The translations under genes and the position numbers were made by a program. Positions 1 to 5,561 of a stretch of DNA of 8,999 nucleotides are shown here, piece after piece. The notes under the pieces are model-generated. The model did no database searches. It saw only the letters and a list, made by a program, of their open reading frames with translations, and was not told where the DNA came from. This stretch comes from RGIG1666 sp045595745. GTDB lineage: Bacteria; Bacillota; Clostridia; UBA1381; UBA9506. How positions within the stretch are numbered: the stretch's first letter is position 1; every line of letters starts with the position of its first letter. Location of the stretch: assembly GCA_045595745.1 (NCBI GenBank), contig JAZOBB010000099.1:1-8999 (forward strand), written 5' to 3'.

Positions 1-62
1 TCTCCTGTCTGAAAAGTAGAAAGACTGCCTTTAAATGAATCTATTGCTATTGTTACTTTCAT
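1..62 (-). CDS. Glycerate kinase, N-terminal fragment (cut by window edge)
   Basis: The minus strand reads MKVTIAIDSFKGSLS from the ATG at 62-60 and stays open to the window edge, giving 20 codons. This start closely matches the N terminus of the GarK/GlxK-type glycerate kinases (typical beginning M-K-x-x-I-A-x-D-S-F-K-G-S-L-S), which phosphorylate glycerate to phosphoglycerate in the cytoplasm. A ribosome binding site (GAGG at 70-73, inside TGAGGTAA) lies 7 nt upstream. A promoter-like sequence sits at 135-166. The rest of the gene, about 360 codons in the family, lies outside the window, so intactness cannot be judged. The identification rests on a short but distinctive motif. Confidence 0.75.
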   Translation of the reverse strand, partial: MKVTIAIDSFKGSLSTFQTG

Positions 63-134
63 TTGTTTACCTCATTTCAACCTAATGATTTTTACTTAAT
101 ATTTCTATATGAATTGAATTTGCTTTGCAATCTC

Positions 135-166
135 ATTATATAAAGACTGTATAATCTAGATGCCAA
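135..166 (-). promoter_or_regulatory. Promoter-like sequence upstream of glycerate kinase (copy 1 of a direct repeat)
   Basis: On the minus strand, TTGGCA (161-166) is followed after 18 nt by TATATA (137-142), with a second TATAAT at 135-140. This would start transcription about 65-70 nt before the glycerate kinase ATG. Bases 139-165 are repeated exactly at 721-747 in front of the next gene, which supports a regulatory role. The upstream edge overlaps a 7-bp hairpin TGCCAAA-tcat-TTTGGCA (161-178). Confidence 0.4.
139..165. repeat. 27-bp direct repeat, copy 1
   Basis: These bases are identical to 721-747; the match stops sharply on both sides. Each copy contains TCTAGATGCC. Each lies in the gap upstream of a minus-strand gene (glycerate kinase here, the 158-aa protein for copy 2), and each is followed on the plus strand by a GCCA...TGGC inverted repeat. 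Confidence 0.85.
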
Positions 167-206
167 ATCATTTTGGCACTGTTTCACGTTAAGTCAGTAC
201 AAAAAA

Positions 207-683
207 TTATTTTGAATTATATTCAAACAAGTTTTTGCTATCCAAATATACTTTCCTGAAATTAGTTATTATTTCTTTATCCTTACTTAAAATCATCATA
301 AATGTACTATCAAATGGAACTATTTCAATACAAGACAATGGATGTTGTAATGCTAGAGGATTCTTAAAATATTCATCAAAATTCTCTTCGCTAATGTTAT
401 ATTTCAGTACTTCTGATAAATCAATACTTTTATCAAACCCCGACAATATCCCCCATATCCATTGAAAATCATCTTCTAAAATTATCTTGGTCAATTCTTC
501 TCCTGAAATCCAACAATATTCGCTATTGTGAAACAAATCATCTATTTCGCGATTATGTGGATAACACTCACAATTAGTAATAAGCCAATTATAATCGTTC
601 TGTCTATTGTCAATGGCATCAAAAACTTTTTTCAAGTATGTATAATATTTTTCATCATTCCTACTTATTGCTCCATACACCAT
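207..683 (-). CDS. Uncharacterised acidic, tryptophan-rich soluble protein (158 aa)
   Basis: I do not recognise this protein with confidence. I start it at the ATG at 683 because AAAGGAAG (691-698) lies 7 nt upstream; a start 24 nt earlier at 707 has no such site. The 158-aa product has no signal peptide or membrane segment and is rich in Asp/Glu and aromatic residues. Visible blocks are YNWLITNCECYP (31-42), CWISGEELTKII (57-68), DDFQWIWGILSGFDK (71-85), FKNPLALQHPLSCIEIVPFD (106-125) and a final LSKDKEIITNFRK (132-144). The overall look, a small acidic cytosolic protein with conserved Trp residues, resembles immunity-type proteins of contact-dependent or polymorphic toxin systems, but no toxin gene is in view, so this is only a guess. 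It stands alone between two direct repeats. Confidence 0.7.
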   Translation of the reverse strand: MVYGAISRNDEKYYTYLKKVFDAIDNRQNDYNWLITNCECYPHNREIDDLFHNSEYCWISGEELTKIILEDDFQWIWGILSGFDKSIDLSEVLKYNISEENFDEYFKNPLALQHPLSCIEIVPFDSTFMMILSKDKEIITNFRKVYLDSKNLFEYNSK

Positions 684-718
684 ATAATCACTTCCTTTCG
701 ACAACATTCGACATCCTT

Positions 719-748
719 ACTATAAAGACTGTATAATCTAGATGCCAT
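719..748 (-). promoter_or_regulatory. Promoter-like sequence upstream of the 158-aa gene (copy 2 of the repeat)
   Basis: On the minus strand ATGGCA (743-748) and TATAGT (719-724) are separated by 18 nt, the same geometry as at 135-166. Transcription would start near 712 and give a leader of about 29 nt to the ATG at 683. The spacer is identical in the two copies. Confidence 0.4.
721..747. repeat. 27-bp direct repeat, copy 2
   Basis: Exact copy of 139-165, 582 bp away. It is followed on the plus strand by GCCA-N11-TGGC (744-762), a looser version of the hairpin that follows copy 1. Confidence 0.85.
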
Positions 749-804
749 TGTTTTTTATTGGCGTTAATATTAAGTATGGACTAAAAAAACAATTAGTTAG
801 TTAC

Positions 805-1119
805 TTACTTACTTTCTTTTTTAAGTTTCACAAATTCAATAATTTGTATGATAAATAATACTATATGTGCTATTCCGGCAATTCCTGATACTATCCAAGC
901 CACATCTGTAAAAACCTCATTACGAACTAAATTAAACAAACAATATGTAGGGCCTATATCACCACCATCCGGCAACAAAACCCAGAAAATCAAATATGTA
1001 GCAATAAAAAGATAATTTGTTATCCTTAATCCCGGAGAATCAACAAATAATTTTGATGCATATAAATTTGTCAACAAAAACAATATTGGATGTATAATAG
1101 GTATTAACATAATTATCAT
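805..1119 (-). CDS. Small integral membrane protein, unknown function (104 aa)
   Basis: Not recognised. The 104-aa product is strongly hydrophobic with three likely membrane segments, roughly residues 3-20, 33-50 and 72-97. A loop around residues 51-70 contains GGDIGPTYC, and the C terminus is a charged KLKKESK tail. The start at 1119 overlaps the stop of the upstream gene as ATGA (1116-1119), so translational coupling is likely; the site upstream is only a weak GGATTAGG. A second Met three codons in (MLIP) is an alternative start. With the 74-aa gene it forms a two-gene membrane operon. No known transporter or toxin motif is visible. Confidence 0.7.
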   Translation of the reverse strand: MIIMLIPIIHPILFLLTNLYASKLFVDSPGLRITNYLFIATYLIFWVLLPDGGDIGPTYCLFNLVRNEVFTDVAWIVSGIAGIAHIVLFIIQIIEFVKLKKESK

Positions 1120-1340
1120 ACAAAACCTAATCCGCCTATATTAAGCACCAATGATAGAGTAGCAATAACAATGCAAATTACAGATAGAAGTAATGGTTTG
1201 TTTTTTGTTAGATTATTCTTTTTAAATAATTTAATTAATTTTGCAATTCCCCAGATAATAAGTCCAATAATTGCTATAATTTGTGCTATTCCAAAAATCG
1301 TAGAAAAAATATAATAACCCGTTTTTAATATATTCGTCAT
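1116..1340 (-). CDS. Small two-helix membrane protein, unknown function (74 aa)
   Basis: Not recognised. The 74-aa protein has two predicted membrane helices (about residues 10-35 and 49-70) separated by a basic stretch KLIKLFKKNNLTKNK, which would favour a cytoplasmic loop. The ATG at 1340 has AGGAG (1348-1352) 7 nt upstream, so the start is well supported. The stop overlaps the next start by four bases, so the two genes are probably co-translated and may act as partners in the membrane. A possible promoter lies at 1373-1401, partly inside the end of the DUF559 module. Confidence 0.7.
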   Translation of the reverse strand: MTNILKTGYYIFSTIFGIAQIIAIIGLIIWGIAKLIKLFKKNNLTKNKPLLLSVICIVIATLSLVLNIGGLGFV

Positions 1341-1372
1341 ACTCTATCTCCTTTCAACAAATTTCGACACTT

Positions 1373-1401
1373 TTTATATGATTTTGTCAAGTTAGGGACA
1401 A
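1373..1401 (-). promoter_or_regulatory. Possible promoter for the two membrane-protein genes, overlapping the end of the DUF559 module
   Basis: On the minus strand TTGTCC (1396-1401) and TATAAA (1373-1378) are exactly 17 nt apart, about 33 nt upstream of the ATG at 1340. The -35-like hexamer lies within the 11-bp terminal inverted repeat (1394-1404). A perfect TTGACA at 1385-1390 is also present but has no good -10 at the right distance. Confidence 0.35.
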
Positions 1402-1414
1402 AAAAATTTAGTGG

Positions 1415-1459
1415 TTTATCGGCACTTTTTTATCGGCGGTTTTCAAAATCGCCGATAAA
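1415..1459. repeat. TTTATCGGC direct repeats and strong hairpin
   Basis: TTTATCGGC occurs at 1415-1423 and 1429-1437, and the second copy pairs with CGCCGATAAA at 1450-1459. The perfect 10-bp stem can extend inward through TTTT/AAAA. This hairpin lies between the 11-bp end and the repeat hairpins of the DUF559 module and has no matching partner on the right side. Confidence 0.7.
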
Positions 1460-1474
1460 TTCATACGATTAAAT

Positions 1475-1530
1475 GCCTTCCTAAAGGCTTCCCCTTGAGG
1501 GGAAGCTGTCACGAAGTGACTGATGAGGTG
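1475..1530 (+). repeat. Composite palindromic repeat, left copy
   Basis: Three hairpins in a row: GCCTT-ccta-AAGGC (1475-1488), GCTTCCCC-ttga-GGGGAAGC (1487-1506) and GTCAC-gaa-GTGAC (1508-1520), followed by TGATGAGGTG. The second and third hairpins and the GATGAGGTG tail recur in inverted orientation at 1877-1926. The minus-strand DUF559 gene ends inside this copy: its last residues (TSSVTS) and TGA stop are read from the third hairpin and tail. Confidence 0.85.
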
Positions 1531-1874
1531 TTAATTTCATTCAGTATATCCTCACAAACACTCTCAAATCTTTGATTAACATCAAGATTGGAATATCTTA
1601 ACACTTTAATTCTTAAACCATTTAAGAAAGCATCTCTTTTCGCATCATTATCAACGCCTTTTTCTTCATAATGTTGTGAACCATCAAGCTCAATAACAAG
1701 TTTTGCTGCGGCAATATAGAAGTCAACAATGTAGTTACCAATAACCTTTTGTCTATTTACGGTTACAGGTAGATTTTTCAAAAAGTCATACCAAAGATGT
1801 CTTTCTTCTTTAGTCATATTCTTTCTTAAAGTTTTTGCATTACCTATTAATTTCGAGTTGTTTGTTGTATTCAT
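1509..1874 (-). CDS. DUF559 domain protein, Vsr-like endonuclease fold (121 aa)
   Basis: The protein matches the DUF559 family, small proteins related to very-short-patch-repair (Vsr) endonucleases and the PD-(D/E)xK fold. The N terminus has the typical LRKNMTKEERHLWYDFLKN block (residues 16-34). Next come RQKVIGNYIVDFYI (41-54), with candidate catalytic Asp51, and LVIELDGSQHYE (59-70), with Glu62, Asp64, Gln67 and His68. It ends with KRDAFLNGLRIKVLRYSN (79-96). The length of 121 aa is normal for the family and no catalytic-region residue looks lost. I start it at the ATG at 1874, because GAGGTGG lies just upstream; a TTG at 1901 would begin inside the repeat hairpin. Both ends of the gene use bases of the flanking repeats. 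DNA cleavage is expected from the fold, but the biological role is unproven. Confidence 0.85.
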   Translation of the reverse strand: MNTTNNSKLIGNAKTLRKNMTKEERHLWYDFLKNLPVTVNRQKVIGNYIVDFYIAAAKLVIELDGSQHYEEKGVDNDAKRDAFLNGLRIKVLRYSNLDVNQRFESVCEDILNEINTSSVTS

Positions 1875-1876
1875 TT

Positions 1877-1926
1877 CCACCTCATCCGAGTTGCTTCGCA
1901 ACCCACCTTCCCCTCAAGGGGAAGGC
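1877..1926 (-). repeat. Composite palindromic repeat, right (inverted) copy
   Basis: Read on the minus strand this is CCTTCCCC-ttga-GGGGAAGG (1925-1906), then GTTGC-gaa-GCAAC (1902-1890), then GGATGAGGTGG. Compared with the left copy, the second hairpin has different stem bases but keeps complete pairing and the same GAA loop. The GAGGTGG at its inner end lies just before the DUF559 ATG and serves as the ribosome binding site. Confidence 0.85.
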
Positions 1927-1944
1927 TTTTTGTCCCTTGTATAT

Positions 1945-2135
1945 CAAAGTTTAAAATCAGCGAACGATTTAGATGCCACAAAATCATTTTTCCAACTCCC
2001 TTCGGTCGCTTGGATGTGTTCCACTAGCAAAATCATAGATTTTGAGTGTCAACGATGTGACGCCGTCAATCGACACAGTGCTCAAAAGAGCATAAAGGAG
2101 CGTTATCTCCCAAGAATTTTATGAAATAAAATTCT
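1945..2135. repeat. Structured non-coding segment, probable dispersed-repeat DNA
   Basis: No convincing gene lies here, but inverted repeats are dense. AAAATC-ata-GATTTT is at 2029-2043. A long imperfect hairpin spans 2040-2087 with stems TTTTGAG/CTCAAAA, TGTC/GACA, GAT/ATC and TGACG/CGTCA. A perfect 10-bp stem AGAATTTTAT-gaa-ATAAAATTCT is at 2113-2135. The segment also carries TTTAGATGCC (1968-1977), related to the 27-bp repeats at 139 and 721. Base composition is richer in GC than the neighbouring gaps. It could be repeat debris next to the DUF559 module or a structured RNA. Confidence 0.45.
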
Positions 2136-2193
2136 GTATGTGTCAATTATAACATATAGACCCCTAAATAGCAATTGTTAAACTAAGGTTGCA

Positions 2194-2231
2194 ATAAATA
2201 AAAATCCACCCGCGGGTGGATTTTTATTTAT
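2194..2231. terminator. Symmetrical (bidirectional) rho-independent terminator of the TRAP operon
   Basis: A perfect palindrome of 19 bp per arm centred at 2212/2213. The core is TCCACCC/GGGTGGA, flanked by A-tracts on one side and T-tracts on the other, so it reads as a terminator on both strands. It begins 17 nt after the permease stop codon. Confidence 0.9.
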
Positions 2232-2247
2232 ACAAGTATTCTGTTAA

Positions 2248-4203
2248 TTATGCCTGAACATTGGTCGCATATTTTTTCTTGGTTACAATTTGCAATACGA
2301 AAACAGCCAGTACAAGACAAATTCCTATAACATCCGTAGCGAAGCCCGGATAAATAAGCAGCAAGCCGCCAACAGCACTTACTATTCTCTGATACCACGG
2401 CATATGATGGAATAAATATCCCTCTAAAGACATCGAAACGGCAAAAATACCGATCAGCGATGTAATGCTTATTTGTACGACCTCCCACACGGTTGTGTCA
2501 ATAAACAGCATAGCAGGATTAAGTGCAAATATATACGGTACGATAAATGCACCAATTGCAAGCTTGGTAGCCGTAAATGCAGTTTTCATCGGATTTGCCT
2601 GAGCGATAGCCGCGCCGGCATATGCCGCCAGAGCTACAGGCGGAGTTAAGTCTGCAACGATTCCGAAATAGAAAACGAAGAAATGCGCCGCTATTGCAGG
2701 TACACCCATACGAACTAAAATCGGGGCGCAGGTAGCTGCCATAATACAGTAGTTGGCAGTAGTCGGAACACCCATACCCAGCACAATACAGCACAGCATC
2801 GTCAATAAAAGTGCTATAATAACCTGACTGCCCGCCAGAGCAACTATACCGTTAATCATAACATTTGCAAGGCCTGTCATTGTGATAGTTCCTGCAATAA
2901 TGCCTGCAACACCGCAGGCTGCAGCAACGGTTATCATACCCTGACCGCCTGCCGCTAATGCCTGCCATATTCTTTTAGGTGTGATACGCGTTTCTTTATT
3001 GAACAAGCTGACCGCTATTGCCACAACTATCGCAATTGCCGCCGCATACTGAATTGAACGTTGGCTTGTTCCCACAAGATAAATTAAAATGACAAGCGGC
3101 AACAAAAGATATAGCTTCTTTAAAAGAGGTAAAAACTTAGGCAGCTCTGCTTTTGTAAGTCCACGCAGGCCCTCTTTTTTAGCCTCTAAATGAACGGAAA
3201 TAAATATTCCGGCAAAATATAAAACCGCCGGCAAAATTGCTTTAACAACGATATTACTGTATGGCACACCCACATAGTCTGCCATCAAAAACGCAGCAGC
3301 TCCCATAATAGGCGGCATAATCTGACCGCCGGTAGATGCAGATGCCTCTGCCGCTGCAGCAAACTCAGGCTTATAGCCGGTTCTTTTCATAAGCGGAATG
3401 GTTACCGAGCCGGAGCCGACAGTATTTGCAACCGAAGAGCCGGAAACCATACCCTCCATTGCGCTAGCAACAACCGCCACCTTTGCAGGACCGCCGGAAA
3501 ATCCGCCAACCACCGCATTTGCAATTTTAATAAAGAAGTCTGCAATGCCTGTGCGCTCTAAAAACGCACCAAAAATAATAAACACAACAATAAATTTAGA
3601 GCAAACATTAATCGGTGTGGATAAAATACCCTCTTTGCCATAAAACAGATAATGAACAATGTAGTTCAGCTTACCCCACAGCGTAGGATTGGACAATCCC
3701 CAAACGAGTGCATAGACAATAAAGCAGCTTGCCACAATAACAATAGGCAGACCCACACTACGTCGGCACAGCTCAGCCAAGGCTATAATTCCCACAATGC
3801 CGATTACAATCTGATACCACTCAAAATTACTGCCCTGCTGAATAATGGCGTATGCATTTGCTGTGTAATACAAAAATGCACCCGTGCCGCAAAGCATTAA
3901 TAAAATATCGTACCAGGGCATATAATTTACCTTTTGCTTGCCCTTTTTAGCCGGATACATAAGGTATCCTATAAATACAATAAATGCCACAAACGAAGTT
4001 AAACGGAACTCTTCAAGCCAGCTGGCAAAAAGTGTTACATAAATGCAAAACAAAGAGAAAATCGCCAATATGCATTGTACTACAATTTTTGGCTTTCCCT
4101 CCCACACTCTGGTGTTTGACTCGCGGTCAAATTTTTGCATTACTGCTTCTAAGTCCATATTTTGGGCAGGTGTGGCAGTTTTTTTCTTTTTAAAGAAATT
4201 CAT
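2248..4203 (-). CDS. TRAP transporter fused permease, 4TM/12TM (TAXI type), 651 aa
   Basis: This is the membrane subunit of a TRAP secondary transporter in which the small (DctQ-like, 4TM) and large (DctM-like, 12TM) subunits are fused. It would import a solute delivered by the receptor encoded just upstream, driven by an ion gradient. A cytoplasmic N terminus (MNFFKKKKT) precedes the 4TM part, about residues 38-180. The 12TM part follows, with GAFLERTGIADFF (212-224), SGSSVANTVGSG (254-265), GGQIMPPIMGAAAF (292-305), GMGVPTTANYC (476-486) and ADLTPPVALAAYAG (517-530), all typical of the TAXI-associated fusions. I start at the ATG at 4203 because AGGAGG (4211-4216) is 7 nt upstream; the longer reading from 4227 would start upstream of this site. 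The gene appears intact. It follows the receptor gene after 77 nt containing a hairpin. The substrate cannot be read from sequence. Confidence 0.93.
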   Translation of the reverse strand: MNFFKKKKTATPAQNMDLEAVMQKFDRESNTRVWEGKPKIVVQCILAIFSLFCIYVTLFASWLEEFRLTSFVAFIVFIGYLMYPAKKGKQKVNYMPWYDILLMLCGTGAFLYYTANAYAIIQQGSNFEWYQIVIGIVGIIALAELCRRSVGLPIVIVASCFIVYALVWGLSNPTLWGKLNYIVHYLFYGKEGILSTPINVCSKFIVVFIIFGAFLERTGIADFFIKIANAVVGGFSGGPAKVAVVASAMEGMVSGSSVANTVGSGSVTIPLMKRTGYKPEFAAAAEASASTGGQIMPPIMGAAAFLMADYVGVPYSNIVVKAILPAVLYFAGIFISVHLEAKKEGLRGLTKAELPKFLPLLKKLYLLLPLVILIYLVGTSQRSIQYAAAIAIVVAIAVSLFNKETRITPKRIWQALAAGGQGMITVAAACGVAGIIAGTITMTGLANVMINGIVALAGSQVIIALLLTMLCCIVLGMGVPTTANYCIMAATCAPILVRMGVPAIAAHFFVFYFGIVADLTPPVALAAYAGAAIAQANPMKTAFTATKLAIGAFIVPYIFALNPAMLFIDTTVWEVVQISITSLIGIFAVSMSLEGYLFHHMPWYQRIVSAVGGLLLIYPGFATDVIGICLVLAVFVLQIVTKKKYATNVQA

Positions 4204-4232
4204 TTTATATCCTCCTAAGAACTCCACTAAAA

Positions 4233-4262
4233 ATGGCTGCGGCGATATTTCGTCGCAGCCAT
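4233..4262 (-). promoter_or_regulatory. Intergenic hairpin between receptor and permease genes (possible partial terminator)
   Basis: ATGGCTGCG pairs with CGCAGCCAT (9 bp), followed by one C-A mismatch and a further CG/CG pairing. On the minus strand the stem is followed by TTTTTAG, a short U-run. Such a hairpin could end part of the transcripts or protect the upstream mRNA, giving more receptor than permease, which is common in binding-protein-dependent systems. This role is inferred. Confidence 0.5.
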
Positions 4263-4280
4263 CAAAATACTATGGCTGAA

Positions 4281-5240
4281 TTAGTTAACTGCCACTTCAA
4301 CGCCTTTTTCTTTAAAATACTTAGCTGCACCCGCATGGAACGGAACAGTCATACCGCTTGTTGCGTTTTCTAAGCTAAGCTCTGCACCCTTTGCATTCTC
4401 AGCTGAAATTGCCTCGATATTATCAAAGATTGCTGCTGTGAGCTTGTATACATCTTCTTCAGCTGCGTCTGCATTTACAATCAAGGTAGCTTTAACTGTA
4501 ACTGTCTTAACAGCCTCTGCCTGACCCTCGTATGTATTTGCAGGAATTTCATATACTGTGTAGAACGGGCAATCTGCCATCAATTTTTCTGCAATATCAC
4601 CGTCAATCGGTACTAAATATGCATCATTTGTGGTGCACAGCTCGGTGATTGCAGGAGTCGGAGCACCTGCTACGATAAATGCTGCATCAATCTTGCCGTC
4701 TTTTAATGCATCTGCGCTGTCTGCAAAGGACTGATACTGTGCTTTAATATCACTTTCGCTAAGTCCTGCAGCTGTCAAAACGTCGATTGCGTTAAAGTAC
4801 ACTCCTGAACCGGGGGCACCGATAGATACTGCTTTACCCTTAAGGTCTGCAACGCTCTTAATCTCAGGATTCATGGTTACAAGCTGAACAGCCTCTGCAT
4901 ATAAGCCTGCAACAACGCGGAAGGAATCAACCTTGCCCTCTGTTTCAAAGGAACGTGTACCCTCCCAAGCATAAGCCATAACGTCAGACTGAACTGTACC
5001 CAGCTGATAGTTGCCTGCCTGAATACCCTGAATGTTAGCCTTTGAACCGTCAGTAGAAACAACAGTAACACCAACACCGGCATTATTGCTGATATACTGG
5101 CCCAACACACCGCCGTAACCGTAATATGTACCGGATGTGCCGCCTGTACCCATAGTCATTTTTGTACCGGCAACACCTCCGCAAGCTGCAACTGCAAGTG
5201 CAAGTGCTGCTACCAATACGATGGAAATAATTTTTTTCAT
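4281..5240 (-). CDS. TAXI family TRAP transporter solute receptor, lipoprotein (319 aa)
   Basis: The extracytoplasmic substrate-binding subunit of the TRAP system, predicted to be held on the outer face of the membrane by a lipid on Cys20. The signal peptide MKKIISIVLVAALALAVAAC ends in a VAAC lipobox. The mature part starts with the family's Gly/Ser/Thr-rich strand MTMGTGGTSGTYYGYGGVLG (28-47). It continues with STDGSKANIQGIQAGNYQLG, a hinge region VSIGAPGSGV, and IDAAFIVAGAPTPAI, all characteristic of the TAXI (NMT1-like) family. At 319 aa it has the usual length. The start is fixed by AAGGAGG (5249-5255) 8 nt upstream and overlaps the previous stop as ATGA. A second internal promoter (TTGCTG 5294-5299, TATGTA 5272-5277) is conceivable but weak. 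The substrate is unknown. Confidence 0.93.
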   Translation of the reverse strand: MKKIISIVLVAALALAVAACGGVAGTKMTMGTGGTSGTYYGYGGVLGQYISNNAGVGVTVVSTDGSKANIQGIQAGNYQLGTVQSDVMAYAWEGTRSFETEGKVDSFRVVAGLYAEAVQLVTMNPEIKSVADLKGKAVSIGAPGSGVYFNAIDVLTAAGLSESDIKAQYQSFADSADALKDGKIDAAFIVAGAPTPAITELCTTNDAYLVPIDGDIAEKLMADCPFYTVYEIPANTYEGQAEAVKTVTVKATLIVNADAAEEDVYKLTAAIFDNIEAISAENAKGAELSLENATSGMTVPFHAGAAKYFKEKGVEVAVN

Positions 5241-5515
5241 TTTGTCTTCCTCCTTGTTCTCTTTAAAATACTACATACTATATTATGAAGTATCAGCAAT
5301 CTACATATAAAATACATAATATAGTAAAGCATTCTGAACGGAAAAATAAAGTACCTAAATTTATGCATATAGTAAGCCTTACGTTCCATAATAATTACAG
5401 ATTTCCACTCTCCGCAACCTTCGCACAAATCTAAATCTTTTGATAAAATATATTTTTTCTCATCATCTTCAGTGCCATTCATTTTATTCCAGCAATCTAA
5501 ACAAAACTCAGCCAT
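5237..5515 (-). CDS. Small zinc-ribbon protein with C-terminal membrane segment (92 aa)
   Basis: The N-terminal part has a CxxC-x22-CxxC pattern (Cys5/Cys8 and Cys31/Cys34; the blocks are FCLDCWNK and LCEGCGEWK), as expected for a structural zinc ribbon. Residues about 52-82 are hydrophobic and aromatic and probably form one membrane segment. The tail KRTRRKTK is basic, suggesting a cytoplasmic C terminus. Translation starts at the ATG at 5515, preceded by GAGGTG (5521-5526) 5 nt away. A good promoter lies at 5533-5561, so the mRNA leader would be only about a dozen bases. It overlaps the receptor start by 4 nt and is divergent from an XRE regulator. I have an impression of similar small zinc-ribbon genes beside XRE genes in Clostridia but cannot verify it. 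Function unknown; it could sense, anchor or regulate. Confidence 0.75.
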   Translation of the reverse strand: MAEFCLDCWNKMNGTEDDEKKYILSKDLDLCEGCGEWKSVIIMERKAYYMHKFRYFIFPFRMLYYIMYFICRLLILHNIVCSILKRTRRKTK

Positions 5516-5532
5516 AATATCACCTCATTAAC

Positions 5533-5561
5533 ATTATAGGTCAATTTAACCATAATTTCAA
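5533..5561 (-). promoter_or_regulatory. Strong sigma-A promoter of the zinc-ribbon/TRAP operon
   Basis: On the minus strand TTGAAA (5556-5561) and TATAAT (5533-5538) are separated by exactly 17 nt. Predicted transcription starts near 5526, almost on top of the ribosome binding site of the 92-aa gene. The -35 side overlaps a CCATAAT motif (5550-5556) that recurs at 5512-5518 and 5574-5580, a candidate operator for the divergent XRE protein. Confidence 0.7.

Larger units (their letters stand above)
1394..1937. mobile_element. Palindrome-bounded DUF559 nuclease module (candidate mobile or REP-like element)
   Basis: The module is bounded by an 11-bp perfect inverted repeat, AGGGACAAAAA (1394-1404) and TTTTTGTCCCT (1927-1937). 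Just inside lie two inverted copies of a double hairpin (1475-1530 and 1877-1926), and the centre is a single gene (1509-1874). The layout recalls a REP palindrome system with its own nuclease, but the protein is not a tyrosine (Y1) transposase. No target-site duplication is evident next to the 11-bp ends. The boundaries are therefore provisional; the left arm also holds extra TTTATCGGC repeats (1415-1459). Confidence 0.5.

Noticed and set aside
235..725. Two plus-strand frames (76 and 65 codons) opposite the 158-aa gene
   Set aside because: The minus-strand gene has a good ribosome binding site and ordinary amino-acid composition; the opposite frames are hydrophobic shadow readings without start signals.
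1415..1530. CRISPR array suggested by closely spaced repeats
   Set aside because: The repeats are short palindromes of different sequence without regular unique spacers, and no cas gene is present.
1858..2124. Plus-strand open frame of 88 codons starting MFVVFISTSSELL
   Set aside because: It runs antisense through the DUF559 start, then through the palindromic repeat (reading NPPSPQGEG) and the structured segment. It has no ribosome binding site and is a repeat artefact.
2228..2794. Minus-strand frames of 86 and 91 codons inside the TRAP permease gene
   Set aside because: They are in a different frame from a long, well-conserved permease gene, have Cys/Tyr/Arg-rich composition typical of shadow frames, and lack ribosome binding sites.
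3398..4279. Several plus-strand frames of 69-82 codons antisense to the permease
   Set aside because: All lie opposite a confident gene, have no supported start sites and match no family.
4877..5110. Minus-strand frame of 77 codons within the solute receptor gene
   Set aside because: It is an out-of-frame shadow of the receptor, which is complete with signal peptide and ribosome binding site.
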